Shown: positions 44,675 to 55,283 of the stretch, one piece after another | Layout: each line of letters begins with the position of its first letter | Position numbering within the stretch: position 1 is the first letter of the stretch | NCBI GenBank assembly: GCA_010405405.1 | Contig: MU004238.1 | Location: 693,530 to 757,529 of the forward strand | DNA length: 64,000 bases | DNA from: Microthyrium microscopicum | Lineage: Eukaryota; Ascomycota; Dothideomycetes; Microthyriales; Microthyriaceae | Direction: 5' to 3' | The notes under the pieces: generated by a model | The model's input: only the letters and a program-made list of their open reading frames with translations | Told to the model about the DNA's origin: nothing | Database searches by the model: none | Translations under genes and position numbers: made by a program

Positions 44675-45508
44675 ATGTCTGGAGTATTGTCCCTATTCTC
44701 GCTAGAAGGTCAATTGGCTTTATGTACCGGAGCAACTCGTGGAATAGGACAAGCCACGGCTCTCGGTTTAGCGGAAGCTGGAGCAGATGTCATTCTAGCA
44801 CAAGTATGATACATGCCTTGCGCATTTACCACAAGCTGACAACGAGAAAAGCGAGATATAAGCAACGTAGAAACCAAGACCCAGATCGAGGCTTTGGGAC
44901 GCAAAGCATACATATATGAATGCGAATTCTCATCACAACCATCTGTCGCTACGCTAATACCAGCCATACTGAAAGACAACCACAAACCAACAATCCTAGT
45001 GAACTGTGCTGGCATCCAACGACGCCATCCAGCAGCAGAGTTTCCCGATACCGATTGGAACGATGTCATTCAAGTCAACCTCACTTCGGTATTCAGCCTT
45101 AGTCGTGACTTTGGTGCACATCTTCTCTCCCAGCCAGCCGATCCTTCCGGAAGACGAGGCGCAATCATCATGGTCGCGTCGATCATGACTTTCCAAGGTG
45201 GCATCATGGTCCCAGCATATGCAGCTGCTAAAGGTGGCATCGGAACATTGACTATGGCGCTGAACAATGAATGGGCTGGCAAAGGCATCAACGTCAACGC
45301 GATAGCACCTGGTTATGTTGCAACAGAGTTGACCGAGGCACTCCAGAAAGATCCAGATCGTGCGCCGAGTATCACGGCAAGGATTCCTGCGGGAAGATGG
45401 GCCAAGCCAGAGGACTTCAAAGGTGTTACTGTCTGGCTGGCAAGCCGAGCCAGTTCCTATGTGAGTGGAGAGACGGTTGTGGTAGATGGTGGCTGGATGG
45501 GAAGATAG
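44675..45508 (+). CDS. SDR similar to 2-deoxy-D-gluconate 3-dehydrogenase (KduD type)
   Basis: Exons 44675..44803 and 44852..45508 encode 261 residues. The intron is 48 nt (GTATGA...GAAAAG), phase 0, with a CTGACA branch site. Classical SDR features are complete: TGATRGIG at residues 18-25, the NCAG strand, the catalytic serine in [13 protein letters not shown], and the [11 protein letters not shown] segment, ending [13 protein letters not shown]. Overall wording ([43 protein letters not shown]) matches the KduD/2-deoxy-D-gluconate 3-dehydrogenase branch. That branch oxidises keto-deoxy sugar acids with NAD, as in uronate breakdown. The substrate is inferred from family resemblance. Its complete N-terminus contrasts with the truncated SDR at 38010. 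It is divergently paired with the polyol dehydrogenase. Confidence 0.88.
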
Positions 45509-45849
45509 TGTTTAATGTTGAAAGCCACCGCATATGACAGTATTACAAGATTATCGAGAAGAATAAAGTCTAAATTTTCGCCATGTGATGATTTTCTGGC
45601 GTGTTTGCGAACGAATGCAGCCTTGAAATTTAGCATTCCAAAAGCTTTTCTGGCCTCGACCTTATTCTGCTGCAGGTTGATCTAATCCTTCCTTCTGCTA
45701 TTTCACAAGCGGGTGTTTACATATTCTCGTGCTTGAGATAGCCTGCGTTGGTATTGCCTCGAAGAAAGCATGCCGTTGATTCTGCAGTTGACAGACGCGT
45801 GAATATCTAGACTTGATGGGTTCGTGGGAGTAGAGATGGTTGAGACCTT
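45509..45849. other. Convergent 3' intergenic gap
   Basis: This lies between the stop of the KduD-like gene and the stop of UTP7. It holds both 3' untranslated regions. No further feature was seen. Confidence 0.5.
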
Positions 45850-47457
45850 TCAGCCCCCTTTTTGAGCAAATCGAGAAAGAGCCGGTCCAAATTGCTCCTG
45901 TTGCTTGGCTAAACGATCTTGTTCTCTGGTAGTCTGTTTCTTCCGCATTTCTTCGATTCGTACTTTCCGCTCGTCGATAACGTTCTTCATTCCACGCTTT
46001 CGTTGTAGTCTACGGAGTGCACTGTTGCGACCCCTACCTCTATTCTTCAGTTGCTCAATCTTGTCTTCCGGTTTTCTATCCAGATCCTTTTCTCGTTGCT
46101 TAGTTATGTGTGTAGCCAAGTCAATAGTTCCAACAAATTCGGGATTCAAGGAAATCATTCCAGGCTGAAGTTTGTTCATTAGACCGCGTACTTCGGATTC
46201 CTGTCGTTGTTTCTTCGTCTCATACGGATTGACCTCGAGTGCATCGAAATTGGGTTCTCCGGCTCCAGGTACTAGAACCGAGGTGAATCCCTTGTCATGA
46301 GATACACCCAAAATATCCTCGAACGGACACCATTGAACATTCTCCACTCGCTGACCTTCACCGCCCCAAGCCATATATGGACTCTGGACTTTTTCTTGAT
46401 CCGCTTTATTCTTGTCAAAGAGACCTTTCCAGACAGTAACTTGTGTACCCCAAGATACAGCGGTCATATTTCGATCGCTGATATCCAGAGATGTACCCGG
46501 CGTTCGCAAGAAGTAGGTGTTGACGGGCTTGAACATGCGAATATCCCAGACAGCCATTTTCGAGTCGCTTCCAGTGGAAACCATGTATCGACCATCTCGA
46601 TCAATTCCCATGCTTCTAACTGGCCCGCGATGAGCAAGCATCTTGACGAGTGGAGTTGACGAATTTGGTGACCAAAGAGTGACAGTACCATTTTGATGGC
46701 CGACGTGCATTATAGCATTGTGCGGATTTTGGGTGAGGGATGTAGGAGTACCGAGTTTTGTGGGAAGTTCGGTTACGAGTTGGCCAGTACTGGTGTCCGT
46801 GTATTTAAGATAGCCTGCATTGCCAATGGTGGAGAGGAGGAAATGGAACGGGAGAAACTCCATGAACTGCACTTCAATGTGCTTATCGAGCCGATGAATT
46901 TCCACGCCAGATTGGTCATAGATGTAAACATACTTCTTCTGCGCAACTGCAAAAGTGAGACTGTTGTGTAGCCATGTAGCATCTCGAACAGTTTCCTGTA
47001 GTTGTATCTCACATCCCAATGCCCCGTCTCGCCAATCCATTGTCGCAATATGACCTTTCCGCCCGGCCAGGAGCAGCTGTCTTCCATTTCGTGTGTAGGA
47101 TGTTTTATATGGACCTAACTCCTCCAATTTCAATTCAAATCCTTTCTTTGCGGTCTCTGTTGAAACTTCGGCGAGTATATCTTCCTGCTTGACTTTGTAT
47201 GTGCGCTCCAGAGGACCATCCGGTTCGAGAAGTCCCTCGTTATGCTCGAGAAGGATTTCTGCATCTTTAGCACGAATAGCTGCATCTTTAAACTTTTCCT
47301 CGAGGGCTTTGAGGTTGCCGCGGAGCTTTTTGTCTTTGATAGACTTGGTTCGGATCTTGTCGCCGCGGCCATACTCGGTGGTAGCCGCCTGTTCGTGTGC
47401 TTTTAACTTGACAGTATCAGCGTCGACAAGCTGCTGCTGCTTACTTGTTGGCGCCAT
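45850..47457 (-). CDS. UTP7: U3 snoRNP-associated WD40 protein Utp7 (WDR46 orthologue)
   Basis: An intronless frame of 535 residues from the ATG at 47457. A charged helical N-terminus (about 1-110, with KDAEILLEHNEGLLEPDGPLERTYKVKQEDI) is followed by WD-type blades (about 125-400), including YTRNGRQLLLAGRKGHIATMDW, LAHRGPVRSMGIDRDGRYMV and GSDSKMAVWDIRMF. The conserved Utp7 tail follows: WCPFEDILGVSHDKGFTSVLVPGAGEPNFDALE, then NPYETKKQRQE, a LLEP-like KLQPGMISLNP and a Lys/Arg-rich end. The protein is part of the small-subunit processome in the nucleolus and is needed for early cleavage of pre-18S rRNA. It is divergently paired with TSR1, another 40S assembly factor, across 272 bp. Length and motif order fit the family. 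Confidence 0.95.
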   Translation of the reverse strand: MAPTSKQQQLVDADTVKLKAHEQAATTEYGRGDKIRTKSIKDKKLRGNLKALEEKFKDAAIRAKDAEILLEHNEGLLEPDGPLERTYKVKQEDILAEVSTETAKKGFELKLEELGPYKTSYTRNGRQLLLAGRKGHIATMDWRDGALGCEIQLQETVRDATWLHNSLTFAVAQKKYVYIYDQSGVEIHRLDKHIEVQFMEFLPFHFLLSTIGNAGYLKYTDTSTGQLVTELPTKLGTPTSLTQNPHNAIMHVGHQNGTVTLWSPNSSTPLVKMLAHRGPVRSMGIDRDGRYMVSTGSDSKMAVWDIRMFKPVNTYFLRTPGTSLDISDRNMTAVSWGTQVTVWKGLFDKNKADQEKVQSPYMAWGGEGQRVENVQWCPFEDILGVSHDKGFTSVLVPGAGEPNFDALEVNPYETKKQRQESEVRGLMNKLQPGMISLNPEFVGTIDLATHITKQREKDLDRKPEDKIEQLKNRGRGRNSALRRLQRKRGMKNVIDERKVRIEEMRKKQTTREQDRLAKQQEQFGPALSRFAQKGG

Positions 47458-47729
47458 GATGTGAGAATGGTGGAGGAATATCGGCTCGCAGGTTGACGAG
47501 AATGAAATAAAAATGTTCTAGCTGATCGAGCACGGACCAGGATTGTTGGTGGGCTGGAAAAGCTGGATCTAATCTTATCCACATGCCCCCACCTTGATCC
47601 GACAAAAAAAATCCAGAAGCCGGGAAAGTGTAAACACATCGCATCAGCTCATATACAACCGAACTTTTGCGATTAAATCCTACCTACGTCCTGGCGAATC
47701 CACTACCCTACCGCTTCAAGGCCGGCTCT
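47458..47729. promoter_or_regulatory. Divergent UTP7/TSR1 promoter
   Basis: The 272 bp separating the two ATGs serve two ribosome-biogenesis genes. I looked for the RRPE (AAAAATTTT) and PAC (GCGATGAG) elements known from yeast ribosome-biogenesis promoters. Only short partial matches are present (GCGATG on the minus strand near 47640 and an A8 run near 47605). The layout makes co-regulation likely, but the factor is unknown. Confidence 0.55.
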
Positions 47730-50169
47730 ATGGCTGCGTCTCACTCTCACCGTTCGACGACCAAAGTCGGCCACAAGGCCTTCAAGTCCCGCCATTCCAC
47801 CAAGTCCGAGCTGCGCGATCGTTCCAAGGGAAAAATAGAAAAGCCCAGCCGCCAGACTCGTTCACAACATGTTCTCTCCAAACTTGATCGCCGAAATCAA
47901 GCAAAGCAACGTCGAGTCAATGCACACGCCGCACATGTCAAGGCTAGCAGTGTCTTTGCGGGGCGCGAGGGAGCACCGCGAATCATTGCTGTGGTACCAC
48001 TGGGAACTAATGTCAATGTGAAAGAAGCGGCGCGACAATTAGCAGAAAGCGTTGAAGCTGTTGATGCCGTGGAGGAAGGTGCGGGCGTACGGCGAGTGTT
48101 TGTTGAGCGATTCAAGCAGAATGTGGCATATCTCCTGGTGGAGCGGGAACTGTTCGCCGTGCTAGATGCATGTCGAATGGCGGATTTCGTGGTGTGGGTG
48201 CTAGATTCGGGAGAGGAAGTCGATGAGACTGGTGTGACATTATTGAGGGCAGTGGAAAGTCAGGGTATCTCGACAGTTATGGCAGCTGTGCAAGTGAGTT
48301 GGCTTTTTCAAGACCTCGATCAATTGCTAACATTCATAGAATCTGGACTCGTTAGATTCATCGAAGAAAAAGATTCAGACTTTGGCGACACTCAAATCGT
48401 TCATGACACACTTCTTTCCCGCGATCGAGAAGGTCAATTCTTTAGACTCGAGCCAAGAATGCCAAAACGTTATGCGAGTGCTGTGCACCACAAATCCGAA
48501 GGGAATATACTGGCGAGAGGATCGAAGTTGGATGATGGTAGAAGACGTTCGGTGGTCTGGTGGCAAGGCTGTTGACAATCCGGATGGCACTCAGGATGTC
48601 ATCATTACGGGCGTGGTCCGTGGCAAAGGCTTAAAGGCCGATCGGCTCGTTCAAGTAGGAGACTGGGGTGATTTTCAAATAGATAAGATCCTGGCAGCGC
48701 CACTGCCAAAAGCCAAAAAGATGAGAGGAGACAATATGGCCATTGATGCAGAAGGCGACGGGGAGATTCTTGAAATCCCCACAGATGATCAAGATGATCT
48801 TGCTGAGTTGGCTCCGGAAGAAGTGGTAATGGAAGGATTCGATCGTGGCACCATGGCAACCTCAACAAGAAAAGGAGTTCTTATAGACGATCATCACTAT
48901 TATTCGGACGAAGACGAGGAGGAACTCATCACTAAGCCTAGACGATTACCTCGAGGTACTTCAGACTATCAAGCGGCATGGTATCTTGGAGACATGTCCG
49001 ATTCAGGATCGGACATGGAGGATGTGGAAGATGTAGACATGGGTTTTGAAGGCCCGTCAAACAATCCAGCTGATGGACCCGTGGACATTGATATGCGAGA
49101 TCCTACAGAAGCCGGTGGAACAGAGTATCCGCAGTCAGAAGCTTTTCAAGATCCTTCACCGGAAGACGAAGCAGAGCAAATCGCTTCATACCGAAAACAG
49201 CGACATGAAGAAGCTGAAGAAGATCTAGAATTTCCAGATGAAATCGAATTACCTCCAAATGTGCTGGCTCGCGATAGACTTGCAAGATATCGCGGTCTAA
49301 AGAATCTGCGTACCAGTATTTGGGACACTGAAGAAGACAAATTACATCAACCGGAAGAATGGCAACGGCTTCTGGAAGTTGCCAACTACAAGGCTACCAA
49401 AAATAAGATCATCAAGGATGCCCAGTTTGGCGGCGTACCGCCAGGAATGCGAGTGCATGTACATCTCAAAGGAGTACCATCTTCATTACAGGATTCTCAT
49501 AATAAGGACAGACCTCTGGCTATGTACTCACTTTTGCGTCACGAGCACAAGAGAACTGCGGTAAACTTTAGCATCCTTCTTAGCTCGGATCTGGAGAAGC
49601 CGCTTCGATCAAAAGAAGAGATCATTCTGCAATGTGGCCCTCGACGCTTCATCATCAACCCATTATTCTCCGACCAGGGCAACACACCCAACAACGTTCA
49701 CAAGTTCAAGAGATATCTCCATCCTGGCCAGGCAGGTGTAGCTTCTTTCATTGGACCACTTACCTGGGGCTCTGTGCCAGTCCTCTACTTCAAAGCAGCC
49801 TCTTCGGAGATGGAGACAGACTTTGCACTACACAAGCCTTTCGAATTCATCGGCACTGGAACATCACTTCCTCCTTCGCACAACCGTGTCATTGCCAAAA
49901 GAATTATACTCTCTGGCCATCCCTTCAAAATCAACAAGCGCGTCGTTACTATTCGATACATGTTCTTCAATACCGAAGATATTGCATGGTTTAAAGCGCT
50001 TCGCTTATGGACCAAGCGAGGCAGAAGCGGTTATATCAAGGAGAGTCTGGGAACGCATGGTTATTTCAAGGCTACGTTTGATGGAAAGATTAATCCTATG
50101 GATTCGGTTTCTCTTAGCTTGTACAAGAGAGTGTGGCCTAGACAGGCACGAGTATTGACTCACTGTTAG
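47730..50169 (+). CDS. TSR1: 40S ribosome maturation factor Tsr1
   Basis: Exons 47730..48293 and 48340..50169 encode 797 residues, close to the yeast protein. The 46-nt phase-0 intron starts GTGAGT and ends TTCATAG with a GCTAAC branch site. The N-terminus (SHSHRSTTKVGHKAFKSRH) is the basic lead-in typical of Tsr1/Bms1 proteins. The G-domain (about 80-240) keeps the fold (PRIIAVVPLGTNVN, FVVWVLDSGEEVD) but lacks a P-loop, as known for Tsr1, which does not hydrolyse GTP. An acidic middle (about 330-450) is followed by the conserved C-terminal beta-barrels, with CGPRRFIINPLFSDQG, YLHPGQAGVASFIGPLTWG, KRIILSGHPFKINKR and IKESLGTHGYFKATFDG. It binds cytoplasmic pre-40S particles and helps block premature translation factor binding. 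The 3' end is 36 bp from that of the F-box-like gene. Confidence 0.96.
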
Positions 50170-50205
50170 ATTCAAAAAAATGCCGAGCCTCCTTATTTGA
50201 TCTAT

Positions 50206-51776
50206 TCAAGTAAAATATCTACAATAAGTCGGCCCAAACAATGATGTATCACGAGGACCAGCGGGGCTAGTAATAGCTTCCCAACGCCAACACCCGGCAC
50301 TTAGCCAAGGACATGATAATTCGATTGCCTGGATAAAGTGGTCTTTGGTTCCCAAGTCGGCTTCGCGTGGCACCGTCACACACAAGTTCTTCAATGATTT
50401 GGATTTCATGAGAAGTGGAACCAGTATCTGGAAAGGTGTGGGTATGTCCAACGGAGTACCATTCGTCTCTACAATGCCGTAGCAAGGCGAGAACATGAGT
50501 TCCAACTTCTCCAAAGCCAACACATCACAGCTGGCTTGAAGTGCTGTGCATATTGTGAGCATATCGCGTCTAGAGTATTCTGAGCCGCGTGTACCGCGAA
50601 GCAGAAGTGATTTAAGCTGAAAGCCAGGTAAACGCGGAATCAGTTCTGCAAAGCCTTTTGATCCTGGGGCCGTTAGATGGAGTTCAGTCAGATGTTGAAG
50701 TCGTGTGGGAGGAAGAAGACCCCAAGAAATTTGCTGATAGTTGACATGTAACCTTAGATTCCTTAGATTCTGTCGTTTTAACACTGTCTCTCTCAACCAT
50801 TTGGGTGCTTCTTCATTCATCTTGAATTCTTCCAGGCAGCCTAGCTTCGGTCAGTCTCAGATATTTCAACTGATGGTCGTTCACGGCAACATCATCTCAG
50901 TTTCTGCCCATATCGCTTCATACATGTTTAAAGGATACCCAAGCAAGCATAGGAAGGGATAGACCAGATTGCTAACAATTGTCACGGCTCAGACTAGAAG
51001 AAAACTTTCTGATATGAAAGCGCAGATATGTTAAGAGAATGCGACATACCGTCACTCTGTAGAAGCAATTGCTTCAATTCTTCATGCACCGCGGTGCACC
51101 CTGCTGGCAGATGATTGAAGCACCAATCATCCATCAAAGAGAATGATGTCAAATGGGCTGGCGCATTTCGCAGAATCCTAAGCCCGTCGGTTATTTGTTG
51201 TGCCTGGAGTTCTGATCCCATAAGACTGCGCATCCCGCTAATGTATAGTCGATTTACATGGTTTGAGAAGAAAGGTACCGTATTCTGGAAGGTATGAAAT
51301 GGATCCCATGTGAAACAGAGTTCTCTGAGATTGGGAAGCCAGTCAGATGATAGTGGCCGAATAGCGAGCATTCGCTCTAAAGCCTGGTTGGCATCTCCTG
51401 TGTCTATAGTGCGAAGGGCTGTCACTCGAGGCGCATAATAGTCGAATCGGGACCAGTCCTGTGCTGTCATTGATCTGTTGAAGTTTATAATCAACCTCCC
51501 AGGCCTCGAACCATGGCCTTTAAAGTTTACAAGGTCAACCGGAAACAGCCTCAAGAGGATGTCAAGTCTCCAGACGACCTTCCACATCACATTCAGTGCT
51601 GGTTCCAGGAAGCATCTTGACACCAGGGCCACTTTGAGCCAGTCTCGATTTTGCTCACTTCTAATACGCTCGCTTTGATGTTTCCAAAGAGGGTGAGGAT
51701 TTGGCTGGCACGGAAATTGTTCAATAATAGAGTAGCATATTTCTGGCAATGAGAGAGCTCGTTGGGAGGCAGTCAT
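50206..51776 (-). CDS. F-box-like / leucine-rich protein, copy 1 of a tandem pair
   Basis: Exons 51776..51050 and 50840..50206 encode 453 residues. The 209-nt intron (GTATGT...AGCTAG) is long for this locus but restores the frame as QSDGCLEEFKMNEEAP. The open frame begins four codons earlier with TTG, so the ATG at 51776 (MTASQRAL) is used. Residues 8-60 look like a degenerate F-box (LSLPEICYSIIEQF, then LVSRCFLEPALNVMWKVVW), the usual opening of fungal F-box proteins that recruit substrates to SCF ubiquitin ligases. The rest consists of irregular leucine-rich strands (NLRELCFTW, RLYISGM, LKSLLLRGTRG, LEKLELMF) and ends in a SCPWLSAGCWRWEA patch. That patch also occurs in the neighbouring copy as TCPWLDGGRWESEA. 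Its substrate is unknown. The F-box call is by pattern and shared layout with its neighbour. Confidence 0.75.
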
Positions 51777-51994
51777 TATTTCGGACAAGAAAGGAATATA
51801 AGTTCAGCCAGCCAGCTGAAGAGGTGGGGTTTTGGTAACGTTATGGTGAACTTTTCAAACCGGTTTTGTGTCGTTTTGGTACTAAACATCCGCCGTCGTT
51901 TGGCAGATGATACATGAAAAGCTGAAAATGATTGGCCAAATAGTAAATGGACCTTGACAACGTACCGCAACTAACTGAAACTTCAGATGTAAGG

Positions 51995-53470
51995 CTAGTC
52001 ATAATCAAAGTCAGAATCATAGTATGGTACTCTGGCTCTCTCATATGATAGAAAGCGGTCAGCTTCAGATTCCCACCTTCCACCATCTAGCCATGGACAG
52101 GTCACTGCTACTTGTTCCAGAAACTCGACACTGCCCAAAGCGCAGCCTACAGGGAAAAGAACTGTCATTTTTGTGAGGGCTTTCCAGCTGCTCATGTGCG
52201 AGAGGAGCAATTCGTATAGCTTAGGCTCATTGGGCTCGGTCACCGCCGAATCGTCGGCTCCCATACTTGTCTGATTGTTGTTTGTTGTAGCCGTTGTACT
52301 TATCAGAGTAGCGCCAGCAGCTTTGAAAACGAATTCCTCGAGTGCTGAAAGATTGCAGTTTTGGCTCAGTTCGCTCAACAGCGTAGCAAACTCAGTGTTC
52401 GAATAAGCACGGCTGACATGAAAGGACAGTGCATGAAGATGAGCACCTCGTAGCATGGGAGTGAAGTCGATCAACTCCGACAAATTGTTCCAACGAAGCT
52501 CCAGGTCTTTCAATTTCTTGAAGCTCGCTATTTCAGAAGGTAGATGAAAGATGTCGTTGATTTGGCGAGGTATATCAAGCCGAAGCAGCTCAAGGCCTGG
52601 ATGCTTCAAAACCTCGTATTGTAAGTCAGTAGACACTGATTCATCATAGGCAAAGTGCCGTAGAGAGCCTTTCTTGACTAATGATACGACCTCCTTAGTC
52701 ACAAGATTCCATTCGTCTGTGTGGCGTTGTAAGCGTTCTGGTGGCTCCATGCTAATGCATCGAATCTTTGGACCTTGCTTGTTGAGTAACTTGAGCGTTT
52801 GTGCGAGCTTGGCATAGAATTTATAGTTCAACTTATCCGCTTCAATCTTGAAATCTTTAATTTGACTGGAGAAGAAAATCTTTCCCAAGCCAAATGGTTG
52901 TTGAATCGAGATATCCTGGATCCATAGCCCTTCGAGTCTGGGAAGCCATGATGTTGGCTCTCGCAAGGCCGACATTTCTTTGATTATATGTTTATGGTGT
53001 GGATTTTGTGGTGCCTCATGTCTTTGCTCCTTAATCCTGAGCCATTTTACCCGACTTGCGTAGTAGTCAAACCGAATCCAGTCGTCGATTGTCACCTTCC
53101 GTCTTTTGACTTGGCGAACATACTATTTGCGATTTAGCCCTCACATCCTGAATATGTTGCTTTGCATAGAAGGCCTTACTGGATCACCTTTGTTGAAGGG
53201 GTGTGTCCCAAATACGGCGAAGGGGAATCGACGTATTAGCTCATCGAATGTGACTGATTCCCAAATAGCATCTAGTGCAGGTTCTAAGAAATATTTGGAC
53301 ACCAAACCGACTTGTAATATGTCTTTCAGCGAACGTGGGCGACGGTCCAGTCGTCGCTCTATTTCAAGGGCCTCAATGCTGAAAAGAGGGGGTAATTTGA
53401 GTTGATCAACAATCAGGCAGCATAGTTCCGGTAGCTGTAGCACTCGTTGAGCTGCAGTCGTGTCTTTCAT
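51995..53470 (-). CDS. F-box-like / leucine-rich protein, copy 2 of a tandem pair
   Basis: Exons 53470..53180 and 53122..51995 encode 472 residues. The 57-nt phase-0 intron (GTAAGG...CAAATAG) joins FNKGDP to YVRQVKRRKVTIDDW. Residues 8-70 form an F-box-like opening (LQLPELCCLIVDQL, then VGLVSKYFLEPALDAIWESV), parallel to the sister gene (VALVSRCFLEPALNVMWKVV). The shared WxRFDYYAxRV segment follows. The remainder is an irregular leucine-rich repeat array (LELLRLDIPRQI, LKDLELRWNNLSELI, LHALSFHVSRAY) with a short Thr/Asn-rich insertion near residue 390, ending TCPWLDGGRWESEAD. The two genes lie head to tail, 218 bp apart, and have diverged strongly. The paralogue resemblance is visible only at a few anchors. 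The likely role is a substrate adaptor for SCF ubiquitin ligase. Confidence 0.78.
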
Positions 53471-55050
53471 GATGAGTGGAGAGATTTGTTGATGGTGAGT
53501 TGGTTTAAGGAAAAGGGGACAAAAAGCAGTTCAGCCGTCCCAGCCTAATGAAGCATGCAACCAATCAAAGATCTCGTCAGCCTTGTAGGTCCCACGAAGC
53601 AGCCTTCTCTCAATTTCGAGTCACAGTCCGGCAATATACCTTTTAAATCACAAAAAGTGTATATCAGCAGGCTATTATCATTGCGCGCTTGTGATATTAC
53701 AGTCTTACGGGGGTACTCTGTAAAGGCCAAACTACCAGACCTGATCAGAGATTGCAGAGCACTATGCCTACCTACTTTAACGTCTTGAAGCCAAAACGGG
53801 CCAATAAAAGACTTGCAGCAGTAGACGTCGAGAGCCTAGATCAAATCTTTTCAACAGACCAATTAAGGAGACGACAGATCTCAGTTGAAAAACCTACCGC
53901 CAGTATGTCATGATGATCAGGTCACTGGTATGGGACGAAGGGACACAATGAATAAAAGTCATTTACATAAGTATGGCCCTCTCGGATTGAAAGAAAGTAC
54001 ATGCCAATGTTACCCCTTGTTTAACAAAGCACACGTACGTCGAACACCCCACATGGGCAGCTAAATACTCGATATCACTGTGGGAGAGACAATCGTAATC
54101 ATACCTTAGCAAAATTATAGTTCCGTCCATACGTTCCTCGTAGCCGAGGCCGCATATAGCATTGCTCACAAATTGTTAGGGAGCTCCTGGCCAGAGTTTT
54201 GAATGCAAATATCACAGCCCGAGTACGATAAATGACAAGCTACCGAAAAGATGCGAAAGGCTTCATTGAACGAGAATTATCCACTGTTATCACACGTGGT
54301 GACATGGGCCAGGATATGATTATCTTTGCAAGGTTTAGATAGCACTAGGTACCTTTGTAGAGCCTCGCATATTTTGACATGGTAGTTTCTATCAACGATT
54401 CAGCGCCAAATATCGCGGCAAATTCCATGATTACCCGTATCTGGCGAGACCTTGCAATTGCATATGGAAAGCTCGCGAGGATGCAATAAAGAAACGAGAC
54501 TATTGATATCGATGGTACGAGCTCGAACCAAGACATTACATTGTTCTAATGCATGAGTCCAACATATACATCAGCTCTCGATTTCCTCTCATATACTGAT
54601 CCGTTATTAAGCTATAAACTATACGTTCCGTGGACTCACGAGGCTATTTTAAACCACTACTTTAACCCAAGTAGCCTTATCTTTTGACAGCGGGAACCAG
54701 GGCTCACGCCGCTGATCTCGGGCAATTTTTTATTAATCCAATAATCCCGTCATTGACACGATGTGCACAGGGATGTGTTGGACCATCACACCATGCATAT
54801 ACGAGAATTTGTTGATCTTGATTGAAAATGACGACAGAGTAAGTAAAGTCACAGTGGGCGTTTTACTTTACTCTTTTCTTGAGCATGGTGTCTTGTTCTT
54901 TTGCCGCGATTCGGTCGGTAATTACCGCATTTCACGGTACGTCGCTTAAACGCATGAATGCCTTATTATTGCGACATGGCGTTGGCCAATGTAGCATTTT
55001 GTACAGAGGATAGGCGAAAACACTCCACGTCTTTACAAGGTTTAATTTGG
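53471..55050. other. Intergenic 1.6 kb between F-box-like gene and MITE-like element
   Basis: This contains the promoter of F-box-like copy 2 at its left side. Only short open frames occur, the longest about 70 codons, and none is recognisable. No repeat was noticed until the inverted-repeat element at 55051. Confidence 0.4.
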
Positions 55051-55282
55051 ATTACACCCAGATGTAGAATGTGCTTGCGTTTTTGACACCCCCTCATATA
55101 TTGGATTCACAGTTATCGACCAATCATAAAAGAATAGCATCTAGTTTTGTACGGTAGAGCTCTGTCTTAGGTCCCAATTTTTCAAATCTCTATGCTTAGC
55201 GAGCTATGATTGGTTGATATCTGTGAATTCAATATATGAGGGGGTGTCAAAAACGCAAGCACATTCTACATCTAGGTGTAAT
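55051..55282. mobile_element. MITE-like element with 78-bp terminal inverted repeats
   Basis: Arms 55051..55128 and 55205..55282 are inverted copies of one another, matching at 74 of 78 positions by eye, around a 76-bp unique centre. Both ends read ATTACACC inward. Because the termini contain TA, a Tc1/mariner-type TA target duplication is compatible but cannot be fixed from one copy. There is no coding capacity, so it would be non-autonomous. It sits one base past the polymerase iota stop codon. Four mismatches between arms suggest insertion that is not very recent. No second copy is present in this window. Confidence 0.8.
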
Positions 55283-55283
55283 A

